Source of the DNA: Oscillospiraceae bacterium
Lineage (GTDB): Bacteria > Bacillota > Clostridia > Oscillospirales > Ruminococcaceae
Assembly: GCA_021199335.1 (NCBI GenBank)
Contig: JAJQIG010000029.1
Location: 1 to 64,000 of the forward strand
DNA: 64,000 nucleotides
Reading direction: 5' to 3'
Shown here: piece after piece, positions 8,575 through 16,873 of the stretch
Position numbering within the stretch: position 1 is the stretch's first letter
How the letters are laid out: each line of letters opens with the position of its first letter
Notes under the pieces: generated by a model
Seen by the model: the letters and a program-made list of their open reading frames with translations, nothing else
Databases searched by the model: none
What the model was told of the DNA's origin: nothing
Program-made: the position numbers and the translations under genes

Positions 8575-10401
8575 TTATACGAAATAAACATTATACCATA
8601 CAAGAAAGGTATAAACTGTCCAAATTTTTCTACTGTTGTCCTTTTTTCCATCCTTATGTTCGTCAAGTAGTTTTATAAGCAAATCTGTGTTAAAGAAATG
8701 CTCCGAAACAGGTGATGTAAAAGCATCCTTCACAACGTTGTAATATTTGTCTTCTTTAAGCCAAACTCTGATTGGAACAGGAAAGCCGAGTTTTTTCTTG
8801 TTTGCTGTTTGGGGAGGAGCGGAACGAAGAGCGGCTTTTCTCATTGCAAATTTAGTATTTTCATCCGTAACGCGGTATTTTGTTGGTATTTTTTCGGCAA
8901 GGTACATAATCTCTTTATCGAGGAACGGTACGCGAACTTCAAGGGAATTTGCCATGGACATTTTATCTGCCTTAAGGAGAATATCTCCTGCCATCCAAAG
9001 ATGCAGGTCAAGATATTGCATTTTAGTAACAGCATCTTTATCTTTTACTTTTTCATAAAACGGACGAGTTATCTCCATTGCATTGGGAGCGTCGGTCTTT
9101 ATTTTAAGCAAAGCCTTTCGTTCTTTTTCAGAGAACATATATGCATTTCCGATAAAGCGTTCCTCAAGGTCTTTTCCTCGGCGTACAAGGAAATTCACAC
9201 CCCTTTTTGCAGGCAGCTTTGAAGCGATTGTACCAATTCCTCTTCTTATTGGGCGCGGAATAATGTTATATGCGGGAACAGACATAGGTTCCTTATAAAC
9301 GTTGTATCCGCCAAAAATTTCATCTGCACCCTCGCCCGATAGCACCACCTTAACATATTCCGATGCTTTGTTGCAGACAAAATAAAGCGCAATGCAAGAT
9401 GGGTCGGCAAGCGGTTCATCCATATGATACTGTACTTTTGGAATAACATTCCAATATTCTTCAGGAGTTATAACCTTGCTTATGTTTTCTTTTTTTATAT
9501 ATCGGGAGAATTCCTTTGCCCAACCGATTTCATTATAGCGTTCGTCCTCTCCAAATCCGACCGTAAAGGTTTTATCAACATTTGCAACGGCGGCAACATA
9601 GCTCGAATCCACGCCGCTTGAGAGAAAACTACCAACCTCAACATCAGCGATTTTATGCGCTTCGACCGAATTTTTGAATTGATCGGAAATATGATTTACC
9701 CAGGCATCAAGGTCGGGAGATTCATCAGCATTAAAGTGAATATCCCAATAACGCTTGATTGTAAGCTTTCCGTTACTGAATTTAAAGAAGTGCGCTGCAG
9801 GAAGTTTGAAAACATTTTTGAAGAATGTCTCCGAAGTTGGGGAGTATTGGAACGTAAGATAATTTTCCAGTGCCGATTCATTAAGCTCCTTTTTAAAATC
9901 GGGATGAACTAAAAAAGCCTTTATTTCTGAGCCAAACATAAAGGTATCGCCCATGGCTGCATAATAAAGGGGTTTGATGCCAAAGAAATCTCTCGCACCG
10001 AAAAGCTCTTTGGTCTTTGTATCCCAAATTACGAAGGCAAACATACCGCGCAATTTACTGAGGAGATTTTCACCGTATTCCTCATAGCCGTGGATGAGAA
10101 CTTCGGAATCAGTCTGCGTTGTAAAGGTGTGTCCCTTTGCAATAAGCTCCTCACGGATTGATTGAAAGTTATAAATTTCACCATTGAAAAGCAAGACCTT
10201 GGTTTTATCTTCATTATAAATAGGTTGGTCGCCCGATGATGTAATATCAATGATACTCAATCGACGAAATCCGAGAGCAATATCCCCGTCAATATATTTT
10301 CCGCCCGAATCGGGGCCCCTATGTTTAATTTTATCCATCATAGCTTCAATGATTTTATTGGAATCATTTTGAGTATTTGTAAATCCGACAATGCCGCACA
10401 T
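8575..10401 (-). CDS. asnB: Asparagine synthase (glutamine-hydrolysing)
   Basis: AsnB makes asparagine from aspartate, ATP and glutamine. It has 608 residues. The N-terminal class II amidotransferase domain starts MCGIVGF, so Cys2 becomes the nucleophile after removal of Met, with RRLSIID and FNGEIYN following. The C-terminal synthetase has the pyrophosphate loop VGSFLSSGVDSS and the VVLSGEGADEIFGGY signature. No clear hairpin terminator lies between its stop and the trp promoter, so some read-through into the trp leader is possible. Since Asn-tRNA is probably made by transamidation (aspS and gatCAB near 57-61 kb), this enzyme would supply free asparagine. Confidence 0.95.
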   Translation of the reverse strand: MCGIVGFTNTQNDSNKIIEAMMDKIKHRGPDSGGKYIDGDIALGFRRLSIIDITSSGDQPIYNEDKTKVLLFNGEIYNFQSIREELIAKGHTFTTQTDSEVLIHGYEEYGENLLSKLRGMFAFVIWDTKTKELFGARDFFGIKPLYYAAMGDTFMFGSEIKAFLVHPDFKKELNESALENYLTFQYSPTSETFFKNVFKLPAAHFFKFSNGKLTIKRYWDIHFNADESPDLDAWVNHISDQFKNSVEAHKIADVEVGSFLSSGVDSSYVAAVANVDKTFTVGFGEDERYNEIGWAKEFSRYIKKENISKVITPEEYWNVIPKVQYHMDEPLADPSCIALYFVCNKASEYVKVVLSGEGADEIFGGYNVYKEPMSVPAYNIIPRPIRRGIGTIASKLPAKRGVNFLVRRGKDLEERFIGNAYMFSEKERKALLKIKTDAPNAMEITRPFYEKVKDKDAVTKMQYLDLHLWMAGDILLKADKMSMANSLEVRVPFLDKEIMYLAEKIPTKYRVTDENTKFAMRKAALRSAPPQTANKKKLGFPVPIRVWLKEDKYYNVVKDAFTSPVSEHFFNTDLLIKLLDEHKDGKKDNSRKIWTVYTFLVWYNVYFV

Positions 10402-10467
10402 AATATTCCTCCGATTAGATATGTTACAATTTGTACATTATTTGAGTTTTAACCGACTGCCAATGAT

Positions 10468-10497
10468 ATAATACATTATTATACTATATTACGGCAA
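10468..10497 (-). promoter_or_regulatory. Possible asnB promoter
   Basis: TTGCCG (10492-10497) and TATTAT (10468-10473) are 18 bp apart, upstream of asnB. The -35 matches only in part, and several overlapping AT-rich alternatives exist. Confidence 0.4.
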
Positions 10498-10576
10498 ATA
10501 ATGCAATATGAAGATTTAACAAAAAGAGTGAAAAAATGAAATTATATAATAAAACCAAACTTCAATTATATGCAAA

Positions 10577-10615
10577 TAAGCTCATATACCGCCTAATTAT
10601 CGGTATATGAGCTTA
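10577..10615 (-). terminator. Terminator of the tRNA-Leu gene
   Basis: A perfect 15-bp inverted repeat (TAAGCTCATATACCG and its complement) with a 9-base loop lies just beyond the 3' end of the tRNA. The following tract TTATTTG is short in T, so efficiency is uncertain. Confidence 0.65.
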
Positions 10616-10623
10616 CCTAACGT

Positions 10624-10710
10624 TGGTGCCGGTGGCGGGGGTCGAACCCGCACGGTATCACTACCACAGGATTTTGAGTCCAGCACGTCTGCCAATTCCA
10701 TCACACCGGC
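10624..10710 (-). tRNA. tRNA-Leu (anticodon CAA)
   Basis: An 87-nt gene including the encoded CCA. The acceptor arm pairs GCCGGTG with CACCGGC, followed by A and CCA. The D-arm GGCAGAC and the T-arm GCGGGTTCGACCCCCGC are present. The long variable arm (TGGTAGTGATACC) marks a class II tRNA. The anticodon loop CTCAAAA places CAA at positions 34-36, reading UUG leucine codons. It has its own promoter and stands alone. Confidence 0.95.
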
Positions 10711-10727
10711 TTGAAACTTACCTAGAT

Positions 10728-10756
10728 ATTTTATCATATCATCGGAAACTTGTCAA
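10728..10756 (-). promoter_or_regulatory. Promoter of tRNA-Leu
   Basis: Consensus TTGACA (10751-10756) and TAAAAT (10728-10733), 17 bp apart, place the start of transcription about 10 bases before the mature tRNA 5' end. Confidence 0.8.
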
Positions 10757-10827
10757 GTCTTTTTAATGAATTTCTGCAAAATGTCTATTTTGTATGTTTT
10801 TAATCTGTTATTTTTTGATTTTTGGTA

Positions 10828-10856
10828 TTGAATTTAATAGAATAAAGTGTTATAAT
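10828..10856 (+). promoter_or_regulatory. Promoter of the trkA-trkA-ftsA-like operon
   Basis: TTGAAT (10828-10833) and a consensus TATAAT (10851-10856) with a 17-bp spacer lie 40 bp upstream of the first trkA start codon. Confidence 0.75.
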
Positions 10857-10896
10857 GTTAATGATTTCAGTAAGACAGTTGAAAGGTTGGTAACTT

Positions 10897-11517
10897 GTGA
10901 ATATATTAATAGTAGGATGTGGAATTGTAGGTTCCGATTTATGTAATAAGCTGTCACAGCTGGGGCATGATATTTCAGTAATTGGCGAAAGCCATGAAGA
11001 GTTTAATATGCTTTCCCAGGATTTCAGCGGATACACCACCGTTGGGGTGGCGATTGATCAGGATGTGCTGAAAAATGCGGGAATTGAAAGCTGCGATGCT
11101 GTTGCCGCTGTGACAGCCGACGATAATATGAATTTGATGATTGTTCAGCTTGCAAGGGAATTTTTCCATGTTCCACATGCCTATGCAAGGGTAAACAACC
11201 CTATAAAAAGCGACTTGTTCCAGAAAATGGAGGTTGAAACCATCTGCCCGACAAAAATGACTGCGGAAACCTTTATTTCCGCATTAACCGGACAGAAGGT
11301 CTATTCAAACGTAACCCTAGGTAACCATTCAATGCTTATTACAGAGGTTGATATAGAGAAGAAAATGATTGGAAAACGCCTCAGCGAGCTTCAGCTTGAA
11401 GATAATGAAACAATTATAGCGATTCAGCATGAAAATAATACTGTTAAGGGTATTTTCCTTACAAACTATGAGCTGTCCAAAGGCGATAAGCTTATCTGTG
11501 CAAAATTTATTAATTAG
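10897..11517 (+). CDS. TrkA/KtrA-type K+ transport regulator (first copy)
   Basis: A 206-residue cytosolic gating subunit for a Trk/Ktr potassium channel. Residues 1-120 are a Rossmann TrkA_N domain with the dinucleotide loop VGCGIVGSDLC; the remainder is a TrkA_C domain. The start is GTG, with GAAAGG upstream. A second copy follows after 14 bp, and no membrane TrkH/KtrB gene is present in the window. The two paralogues may form a heteromeric ring (inference). The next gene in the operon is an FtsA-like ATPase. Confidence 0.88.
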   Translation: MNILIVGCGIVGSDLCNKLSQLGHDISVIGESHEEFNMLSQDFSGYTTVGVAIDQDVLKNAGIESCDAVAAVTADDNMNLMIVQLAREFFHVPHAYARVNNPIKSDLFQKMEVETICPTKMTAETFISALTGQKVYSNVTLGNHSMLITEVDIEKKMIGKRLSELQLEDNETIIAIQHENNTVKGIFLTNYELSKGDKLICAKFIN

Positions 11518-11531
11518 GAAGCAGGAATATT

Positions 11532-12194
11532 ATGAAGGTTATTATTGTCGGCGGCGGAAAGGTTGGATATTACCTTATTCGGACACTTATTGAGCATAAG
11601 CATGAACCCACCGTTATTGAAATCAATAGGGAAGTAAGCGCAAGGATTGCTGATGAAATGGATATTCCTGTTATCCTTGGCGATGCAACTAATTATGAAA
11701 CCCTTAAAGTGGCGGGTGCGTCTGAAGCCGATGCTTTTATAAGTGTAACGGGAAGTGATGAATGCAATCTTATCTCATGTCAGCTTGCAAAAAAAGAGTT
11801 TGGTGTAAAAAAGACTGTTGCAAAATCAAACAATCCTAAAAATGTGAGCGTTATAAAGGCGCTGGGGATTGATGTTGTAATCAATAGTACAGACAGCATT
11901 GCATCACTCATTGAGCGAGAGGTTGATACAGCAAGAATAAAACAGCTTCTCCAGCTAAATCAAGGAGATATTTCATTGTTTGTCGTGGAAATTCCCCAGG
12001 ATTATGTTTATGACGGAAAAATGATTATGGATTTGGAATTTTCTTCGATTTTCAACATCGTTTCAATAACGAGAGGGGACTCGCTAATTATTCCCAGAGG
12101 TCAGTCTATGCTGAAAAGCGGAGATAGGCTGCTTATTATTTCCGAATCAAATGCAATTAAAGAAATAAAGTCAGTAATGAAAATAAAGGATTAA
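11532..12194 (+). CDS. TrkA/KtrA-type K+ transport regulator (second copy)
   Basis: This 220-residue protein has the same TrkA_N plus TrkA_C layout as the preceding gene. The nucleotide loop is VGGGKVGYYL, followed by an acidic VIEIN that would hold the adenosine ribose, and LGDAT and VTGSDECNL strands. TrkA_C begins near residue 140 (DISLFVVEIPQDYVYDG). AGGAAG lies 11 bases before the ATG. The close spacing indicates cotranscription with the first copy. Confidence 0.9.
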   Translation: MKVIIVGGGKVGYYLIRTLIEHKHEPTVIEINREVSARIADEMDIPVILGDATNYETLKVAGASEADAFISVTGSDECNLISCQLAKKEFGVKKTVAKSNNPKNVSVIKALGIDVVINSTDSIASLIEREVDTARIKQLLQLNQGDISLFVVEIPQDYVYDGKMIMDLEFSSIFNIVSITRGDSLIIPRGQSMLKSGDRLLIISESNAIKEIKSVMKIKD

Positions 12195-12209
12195 GAAGAG
12201 GTGATAGGA

Positions 12210-14531
12210 ATGCCAAGAAAGGCTGCTGAATCCGCTAAAACCCAAAAATCTGCCATCGCTGATGAGAGTCCAAAGAAAGAAATCACACCCAAAGCTGCGC
12301 CGTCCGCCGAGGAGAAAGGTGTTGCTGTGGCATCAAAGAAAAAGCGGACAACGAAATCTGCTTCAAGTAAATCTACCCCGACGGCTAAAAGAACAGCTAA
12401 AAAGCCCAAGGAAAAACGTCCCCAAGGGGAAAATGAAATTTTTGCGCTTGATATTGGTACAAGAAATGTTGTGGGTATCCTCGGAAAAATGGAGAATGAT
12501 GTTTTCTCTGTAATTTCGGCATATACCATGGCGCATAAACAGCGGGCAATGATTGACGGTCAGATAGAAGATATTCAAGAGGTTGCAAGGGTTGTTAAGA
12601 TTGTTAAGAATAAGCTTGAAGAAAAAACAGGCGTTATTCTTTCAAGAGTTGCCATTGCTGCGGCAGGACGTGCTTTGAAAACCCAGCGTACCGAACTTGA
12701 ATTTGATATTGAGGAAAAGGATGTTATTACCGATGATGCGGTCAAATCCTTTGAGGTTGAAACTGTATTTAAAGCACAGAATGAACTTGATGAACAGGTT
12801 AAGGACAGTAAGTTGGTTTTCTATTGCGTTGGACATACTGTTGTGAATTATTCCCTTGATGATTACAAAATAAAAAATCTTGTAGGTCATAAGGGCAAAA
12901 AAGTAAAGGTTGAGCTTATTGCCGCATTTCTCCCCAGCATAGTTGTAGAGAGTCTTTATTCCGTCATGGATCTCAATGAGCTTGAGGTTGCAAGTCTTAC
13001 CCTTGAGCCTATTGCGGCAATGAATGTTATAATCCCCCCTGAGGTTAGGCTTATTAACATTGCTCTTGTTGATATAGGTGCAGGTACGTCAGATATTGCA
13101 GTTTCCAGAAACGGAAGTATTGTCGCTTATGCGATGTCAACTGTTGCGGGAGATGAAATTACCGAGGAAATAATAAAAAATTACATTGTTGACTTTGAAA
13201 CTGCTGAGGAAATGAAATCGGGCAGCTATAAAAACGAAATAAGCTATAGGGATATACTTGGTTTTGACCATACTATCCCAACGGCTGAGTTTTATACAAG
13301 CCTTTTCCCTGCGGTTGGTTCTCTTGCTGAAAATATTTCCGATAATATTATTAAGGCCAACGGAGGCGAGGCTCCTGCAGCGGTATTTCTTGTTGGCGGC
13401 GGAAGCCTTATTCCCGATATTGCAAAGATTGTTGCTGAAAAGCTTGGAATCCCCGAAACACGTGTAGCAGTTGGCGGGAAAAATTCTTTAAAGAATATTT
13501 CTCTTGGTCGATCCGGTCTTAACGGTCCTGAGTTTGTAACCCCAATAGGAATAGGGGTTACAGCCGTTGTAAATAAGGGATATGATTTTTCTGTTGTTAC
13601 TTTGAACGGAAAAAAGATGCGGGTTTTTGATACAAGGGCTGTGTCTATTATTGATTTGTTAATGCTTGCGGGATTTAAAACCAATCAGATTATAGGGCGT
13701 TCGGGAAGAAATCTTACCTTTAATCTTAACGGAGAAAAGCAGATTATGAAAGGCGAGCTCGCTATACCAGGGGAAATTATGCTCAACGGAATGCCCGCAT
13801 CCCTCGAAAATACGGTTAAGCAGGGCGACACTGTTGAATTTACGCCGTCTGTAAGCGGGATGAACGCCTCGGTCAATGTTTCCGATATAGCAGGTGAAAC
13901 ATCATCGAAGAGGGTTTTTGTTGATGGTACGGAGTATTTTATAGGAATTATTGCCCAGGTAAATGGAAAAATTGTAAACGGGGATTATCAAATTCAGAAT
14001 TTTGATGATGTAACAGTGAACGAAGTTGATACATTGGGTGATTTAATGAAGTTTTTACCTTTCGATACCAATGCCGTCAGCTTTTATAGGGGAGGGAAGC
14101 AGCTCTCCTTTGACTATATTCTTCGTGAGAACGATGATATTATAACAGGGGATAAAGTTGTAAGGGAGGAATCAAAAGCAGGAAAACTTGCTAAGGCTGT
14201 TGCGGAGATTAACGAAGTGAAGGTTGATTACAGTGTTCCTGTTGATATATTGCATCAGGAACAAGATGTAAAAGTAGAATCCGTTACAGAAGAACAACCT
14301 GCTCCCGCATCAGATTTTAGGGTTGTACTCAATGGAAAGAGTGTTACCCTTGAACCAAGACCAAATAATGCACCCCATGAATTTATCGAGCTTATGTCAA
14401 TAGCAGACATAGACATAGATAATCCGCCACCAAGCGGAAATATGATAACCACTATTAATGGAAAAAATGCAAGCTTTATGGATGTAATAAACTACGGCGA
14501 TACTGTTGTTATTAAGTGGGCAGATAAATAA
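12210..14531 (+). CDS. Extended FtsA/PilM-like actin-fold ATPase
   Basis: A 773-residue protein from the ATG at 12210 (AGAGGTGAT precedes it); an in-frame GTG at 12201 is the alternative. Residues 1-70 are a Lys/Ala/Pro/Ser-rich tail of low complexity. Residues ~75-450 form an FtsA-type actin fold: phosphate 1 loop FALDIGTRNVVGILG, an inserted SHS2-like subdomain, phosphate 2 VDIGAGTSDIAV and adenosine motif FLVGGGSLIPDIAK. After ~460 there is no FtsA membrane-anchoring helix. Instead there are about 300 residues of beta-rich sequence with recurring units of the type LNGK...GD.V (VTLNGKKM, VNGKIVNGDY, VLNGKSVTL, TINGKNAS), possibly beta-grasp-like. Related long FtsA-like proteins are annotated in Clostridia as cell division proteins; true FtsA function is not certain. 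It may be cotranscribed with the trkA pair. Confidence 0.75.
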   Translation: MPRKAAESAKTQKSAIADESPKKEITPKAAPSAEEKGVAVASKKKRTTKSASSKSTPTAKRTAKKPKEKRPQGENEIFALDIGTRNVVGILGKMENDVFSVISAYTMAHKQRAMIDGQIEDIQEVARVVKIVKNKLEEKTGVILSRVAIAAAGRALKTQRTELEFDIEEKDVITDDAVKSFEVETVFKAQNELDEQVKDSKLVFYCVGHTVVNYSLDDYKIKNLVGHKGKKVKVELIAAFLPSIVVESLYSVMDLNELEVASLTLEPIAAMNVIIPPEVRLINIALVDIGAGTSDIAVSRNGSIVAYAMSTVAGDEITEEIIKNYIVDFETAEEMKSGSYKNEISYRDILGFDHTIPTAEFYTSLFPAVGSLAENISDNIIKANGGEAPAAVFLVGGGSLIPDIAKIVAEKLGIPETRVAVGGKNSLKNISLGRSGLNGPEFVTPIGIGVTAVVNKGYDFSVVTLNGKKMRVFDTRAVSIIDLLMLAGFKTNQIIGRSGRNLTFNLNGEKQIMKGELAIPGEIMLNGMPASLENTVKQGDTVEFTPSVSGMNASVNVSDIAGETSSKRVFVDGTEYFIGIIAQVNGKIVNGDYQIQNFDDVTVNEVDTLGDLMKFLPFDTNAVSFYRGGKQLSFDYILRENDDIITGDKVVREESKAGKLAKAVAEINEVKVDYSVPVDILHQEQDVKVESVTEEQPAPASDFRVVLNGKSVTLEPRPNNAPHEFIELMSIADIDIDNPPPSGNMITTINGKNASFMDVINYGDTVVIKWADK

Positions 14532-14536
14532 AAAGA

Positions 14537-14578
14537 CAAAAGGGGAGAGCAGTTCATTTGAACCGCCCTCCCTTTTTG
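14537..14578 (+). terminator. Terminator after the FtsA-like gene
   Basis: A hairpin joins AAAAGGGGAG to CTCCCTTTTT through an inner stem AGTTCA/TGAACC and ends in a T5 run. It lies between convergent genes and could serve both strands. Confidence 0.8.
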
Positions 14579-14599
14579 TTTCTAATCTCTTATAAGATT

Positions 14600-16846
14600 T
14601 TAAAATGTAAGTTGGTCGCTGTCGGCAATGTCTTTGGCAAGGCTGCCTACAGCAGGAATTGATTTAACAAAATATTTTTTCAAGTCAACAGCCATTTCTT
14701 CTGTAACAATAAAGGCATTATCAACAGCAGCTTTGGTTTTGAGGGAAACAACCTGGACGCCCTGCGTATCACGGGTTGCTTTGGGAAGAATCATTCCTGT
14801 GTTGAATACAACAGCACGTCCGTTTGTGGTTCGTACAAGTATATCCGTATTGTCCGAAACGAGAAACATTTTTACCAGTTCTGATTTACTGCTGTATGCA
14901 TTGGCGAGTTTTTTTCGGTTGGTTTTGGTTTCATAGGCACTAAGCGGAATCTTTGCAGCCTTTCCGTTTGCAAAAATCATAATGATATACCCGCTGTAAT
15001 CTTGTGTTACAATCATTGCTTTAAAGTTTTCTTCCTCATCAAAACCAAGCTGAACAGGAATAAATACGCCCATTTCAGAAGCCTTTGTGTTTTTAAATTG
15101 CGATGTTTTAGTTTTATATACTTGATATTTATCGGTAAAGAACAGTAGCTCACTGCGGTTGGTTGTTTCAACCGTATCTTTAATTATGTCACCCTCCTTG
15201 AGTTTCTGTTCTCCCGACATACGTAGTGATTGCGGAGTAATTTTCTTGAAATAGCCGCTTTGTGACATAAACAGAGTAACAGGGAAGTCGGGAGTGTCAT
15301 CTTCTTCGTCCTCATCAGGTTCATCTGCGGTGTAGATAAACAGGGTTCTTCTCGGCTGCTGATATTTTTTTACGACATCGTTCAACTCATCAATGATTAT
15401 GTTCTTGATTTTTTTATCGTCCTTAAGGATGCCCTCCATTTCGGCAATGTCCTTTTCGAGTTGTTCTATATCTGCGATACGGTTAATTATATATTCCTTA
15501 TTAAGATGACGAAGTTTGATTTCCGCAACGTATTCAGCCTGAATTTCATCAATTCCGAAACCAATCATAAGGTTTGGAACAACCTCGGATTCCTCCTCAG
15601 TTTCTCTTACGATGTGAATAGCTTTATCGATATCAAGAAGAATCTTTTGGAGGCCTTTAAGGAGATGCAGTCTGTCCTTTTTCTTTGAAAGTTCAAAATA
15701 TGTTCTGCGCTTTATGCACTCGCGGCGGAATGCTATCCATTCTTCAAGGATTTCCTTTACACCCATAACCTTTGGCATACCGCTTATAAGAATGTTGAAA
15801 TTGCAGGAATAAGAGTCTTGGAGAGGTGTACTTTTGAACAGCTTCTTCATTAGCTTGTCGGGGTCAACGCCCTTTTTTATGTCAATAGCGATTTTTAATC
15901 CGTTAATGTCCGTTTCATCACGGATATAGCTTACCTCATTGATTTTTCCGCCCTTTACAAGCTCGATAATCTTGTCCATAATTGCTTCAACCGTTGTTGT
16001 CGGGGGGATCTGTGTCACTTCAATGCAATTTGAGGATTCATCATAATTATATCTTGAGCGAACCTTTATTGAGCCTCTTCCTGTGTCATAAACATTTCTA
16101 AGCTCATGCTCGTCATATACTATAAATCCGCCGCCCGGAAAATCGGGACCCTTTAGGGTAGACATAATGTCATGTTCAGGATTTTTTATAAGTGCAATTG
16201 TAGTTTCGCATACCTCTGCAAGATTAAAAGGACAAACCGCACTCGCCATTGAAACCGCAATACCAACATTTGCATTGACAAGTACAGTCGGAAAGGTTGC
16301 AGGGAGTAGGGTAGGCTCAACAGTTTCATTATCATAGTTTGGAACAAAGTCGACAGTGTCCTTATCAATGTCATGGAAAAGCTCATTGCATATGGGGTCA
16401 AGCTTAGCTTCGGTATAACGTGAAGCAGCATAAGCCATATTTTTTGAATATGCCTTTCCAAAGTTTCCTTTACTGTCAACAAAAGGGTGGAGCAGAGCTT
16501 CATTTCCTTTTGAAAGACGAACCATAGTTTCATAAATTGCCGCATCTCCGTGAGGATTGAGCTTCATTGTTTGACCGACAATATTTGCTGATTTGGTTTT
16601 TGGGCCTGTAAGAAGTCCCATTTTGTACATTGTATAGAGCAGCTTTCTATGGGATGGTTTAAACCCGTCAATTTCAGGGAGGGCACGGGAAACAATAACG
16701 CTCATTGCATAAGGCATATAGTTTTTTTCAAGAGTGTCAGTAATAACTTCCTCAGCAACAATTCCGCTTCCGGCGATGTAAGCATCAGGCAAAGCCTTAA
16801 CCTTTTTTTCAGTGTTATTTTTTCTGTGGTCTTTTCTTTTTGCCAT
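14600..16846 (-). CDS. Divergent type IIA topoisomerase subunit A (ParC-like)
   Basis: A 748-residue DNA breakage-reunion subunit. The entry helices (ITDTLEKNYMPYAMSVIVSRAL, split here at residues 35-56) and the catalytic Tyr144 in AASRYTEAKL are intact. In the quinolone-resistance region (PHGDAAIYETMVRL) the residue matching GyrA Ser83 is Ala102 and the Asp87 equivalent is Glu106. A coiled-coil tower follows. The C-terminal beta-pinwheel is short and has no GyrA box, so topoisomerase IV-like relaxation or decatenation is more likely than supercoiling. An acidic stretch DEPDEDEEDD lies near residue 525. Its partner subunit is immediately upstream (27 bp). Confidence 0.85.
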   Translation of the reverse strand: MAKRKDHRKNNTEKKVKALPDAYIAGSGIVAEEVITDTLEKNYMPYAMSVIVSRALPEIDGFKPSHRKLLYTMYKMGLLTGPKTKSANIVGQTMKLNPHGDAAIYETMVRLSKGNEALLHPFVDSKGNFGKAYSKNMAYAASRYTEAKLDPICNELFHDIDKDTVDFVPNYDNETVEPTLLPATFPTVLVNANVGIAVSMASAVCPFNLAEVCETTIALIKNPEHDIMSTLKGPDFPGGGFIVYDEHELRNVYDTGRGSIKVRSRYNYDESSNCIEVTQIPPTTTVEAIMDKIIELVKGGKINEVSYIRDETDINGLKIAIDIKKGVDPDKLMKKLFKSTPLQDSYSCNFNILISGMPKVMGVKEILEEWIAFRRECIKRRTYFELSKKKDRLHLLKGLQKILLDIDKAIHIVRETEEESEVVPNLMIGFGIDEIQAEYVAEIKLRHLNKEYIINRIADIEQLEKDIAEMEGILKDDKKIKNIIIDELNDVVKKYQQPRRTLFIYTADEPDEDEEDDTPDFPVTLFMSQSGYFKKITPQSLRMSGEQKLKEGDIIKDTVETTNRSELLFFTDKYQVYKTKTSQFKNTKASEMGVFIPVQLGFDEEENFKAMIVTQDYSGYIIMIFANGKAAKIPLSAYETKTNRKKLANAYSSKSELVKMFLVSDNTDILVRTTNGRAVVFNTGMILPKATRDTQGVQVVSLKTKAAVDNAFIVTEEMAVDLKKYFVKSIPAVGSLAKDIADSDQLTF

Positions 16847-16873
16847 ATTTTGAATTAACTCCTTCCCGCAGAT

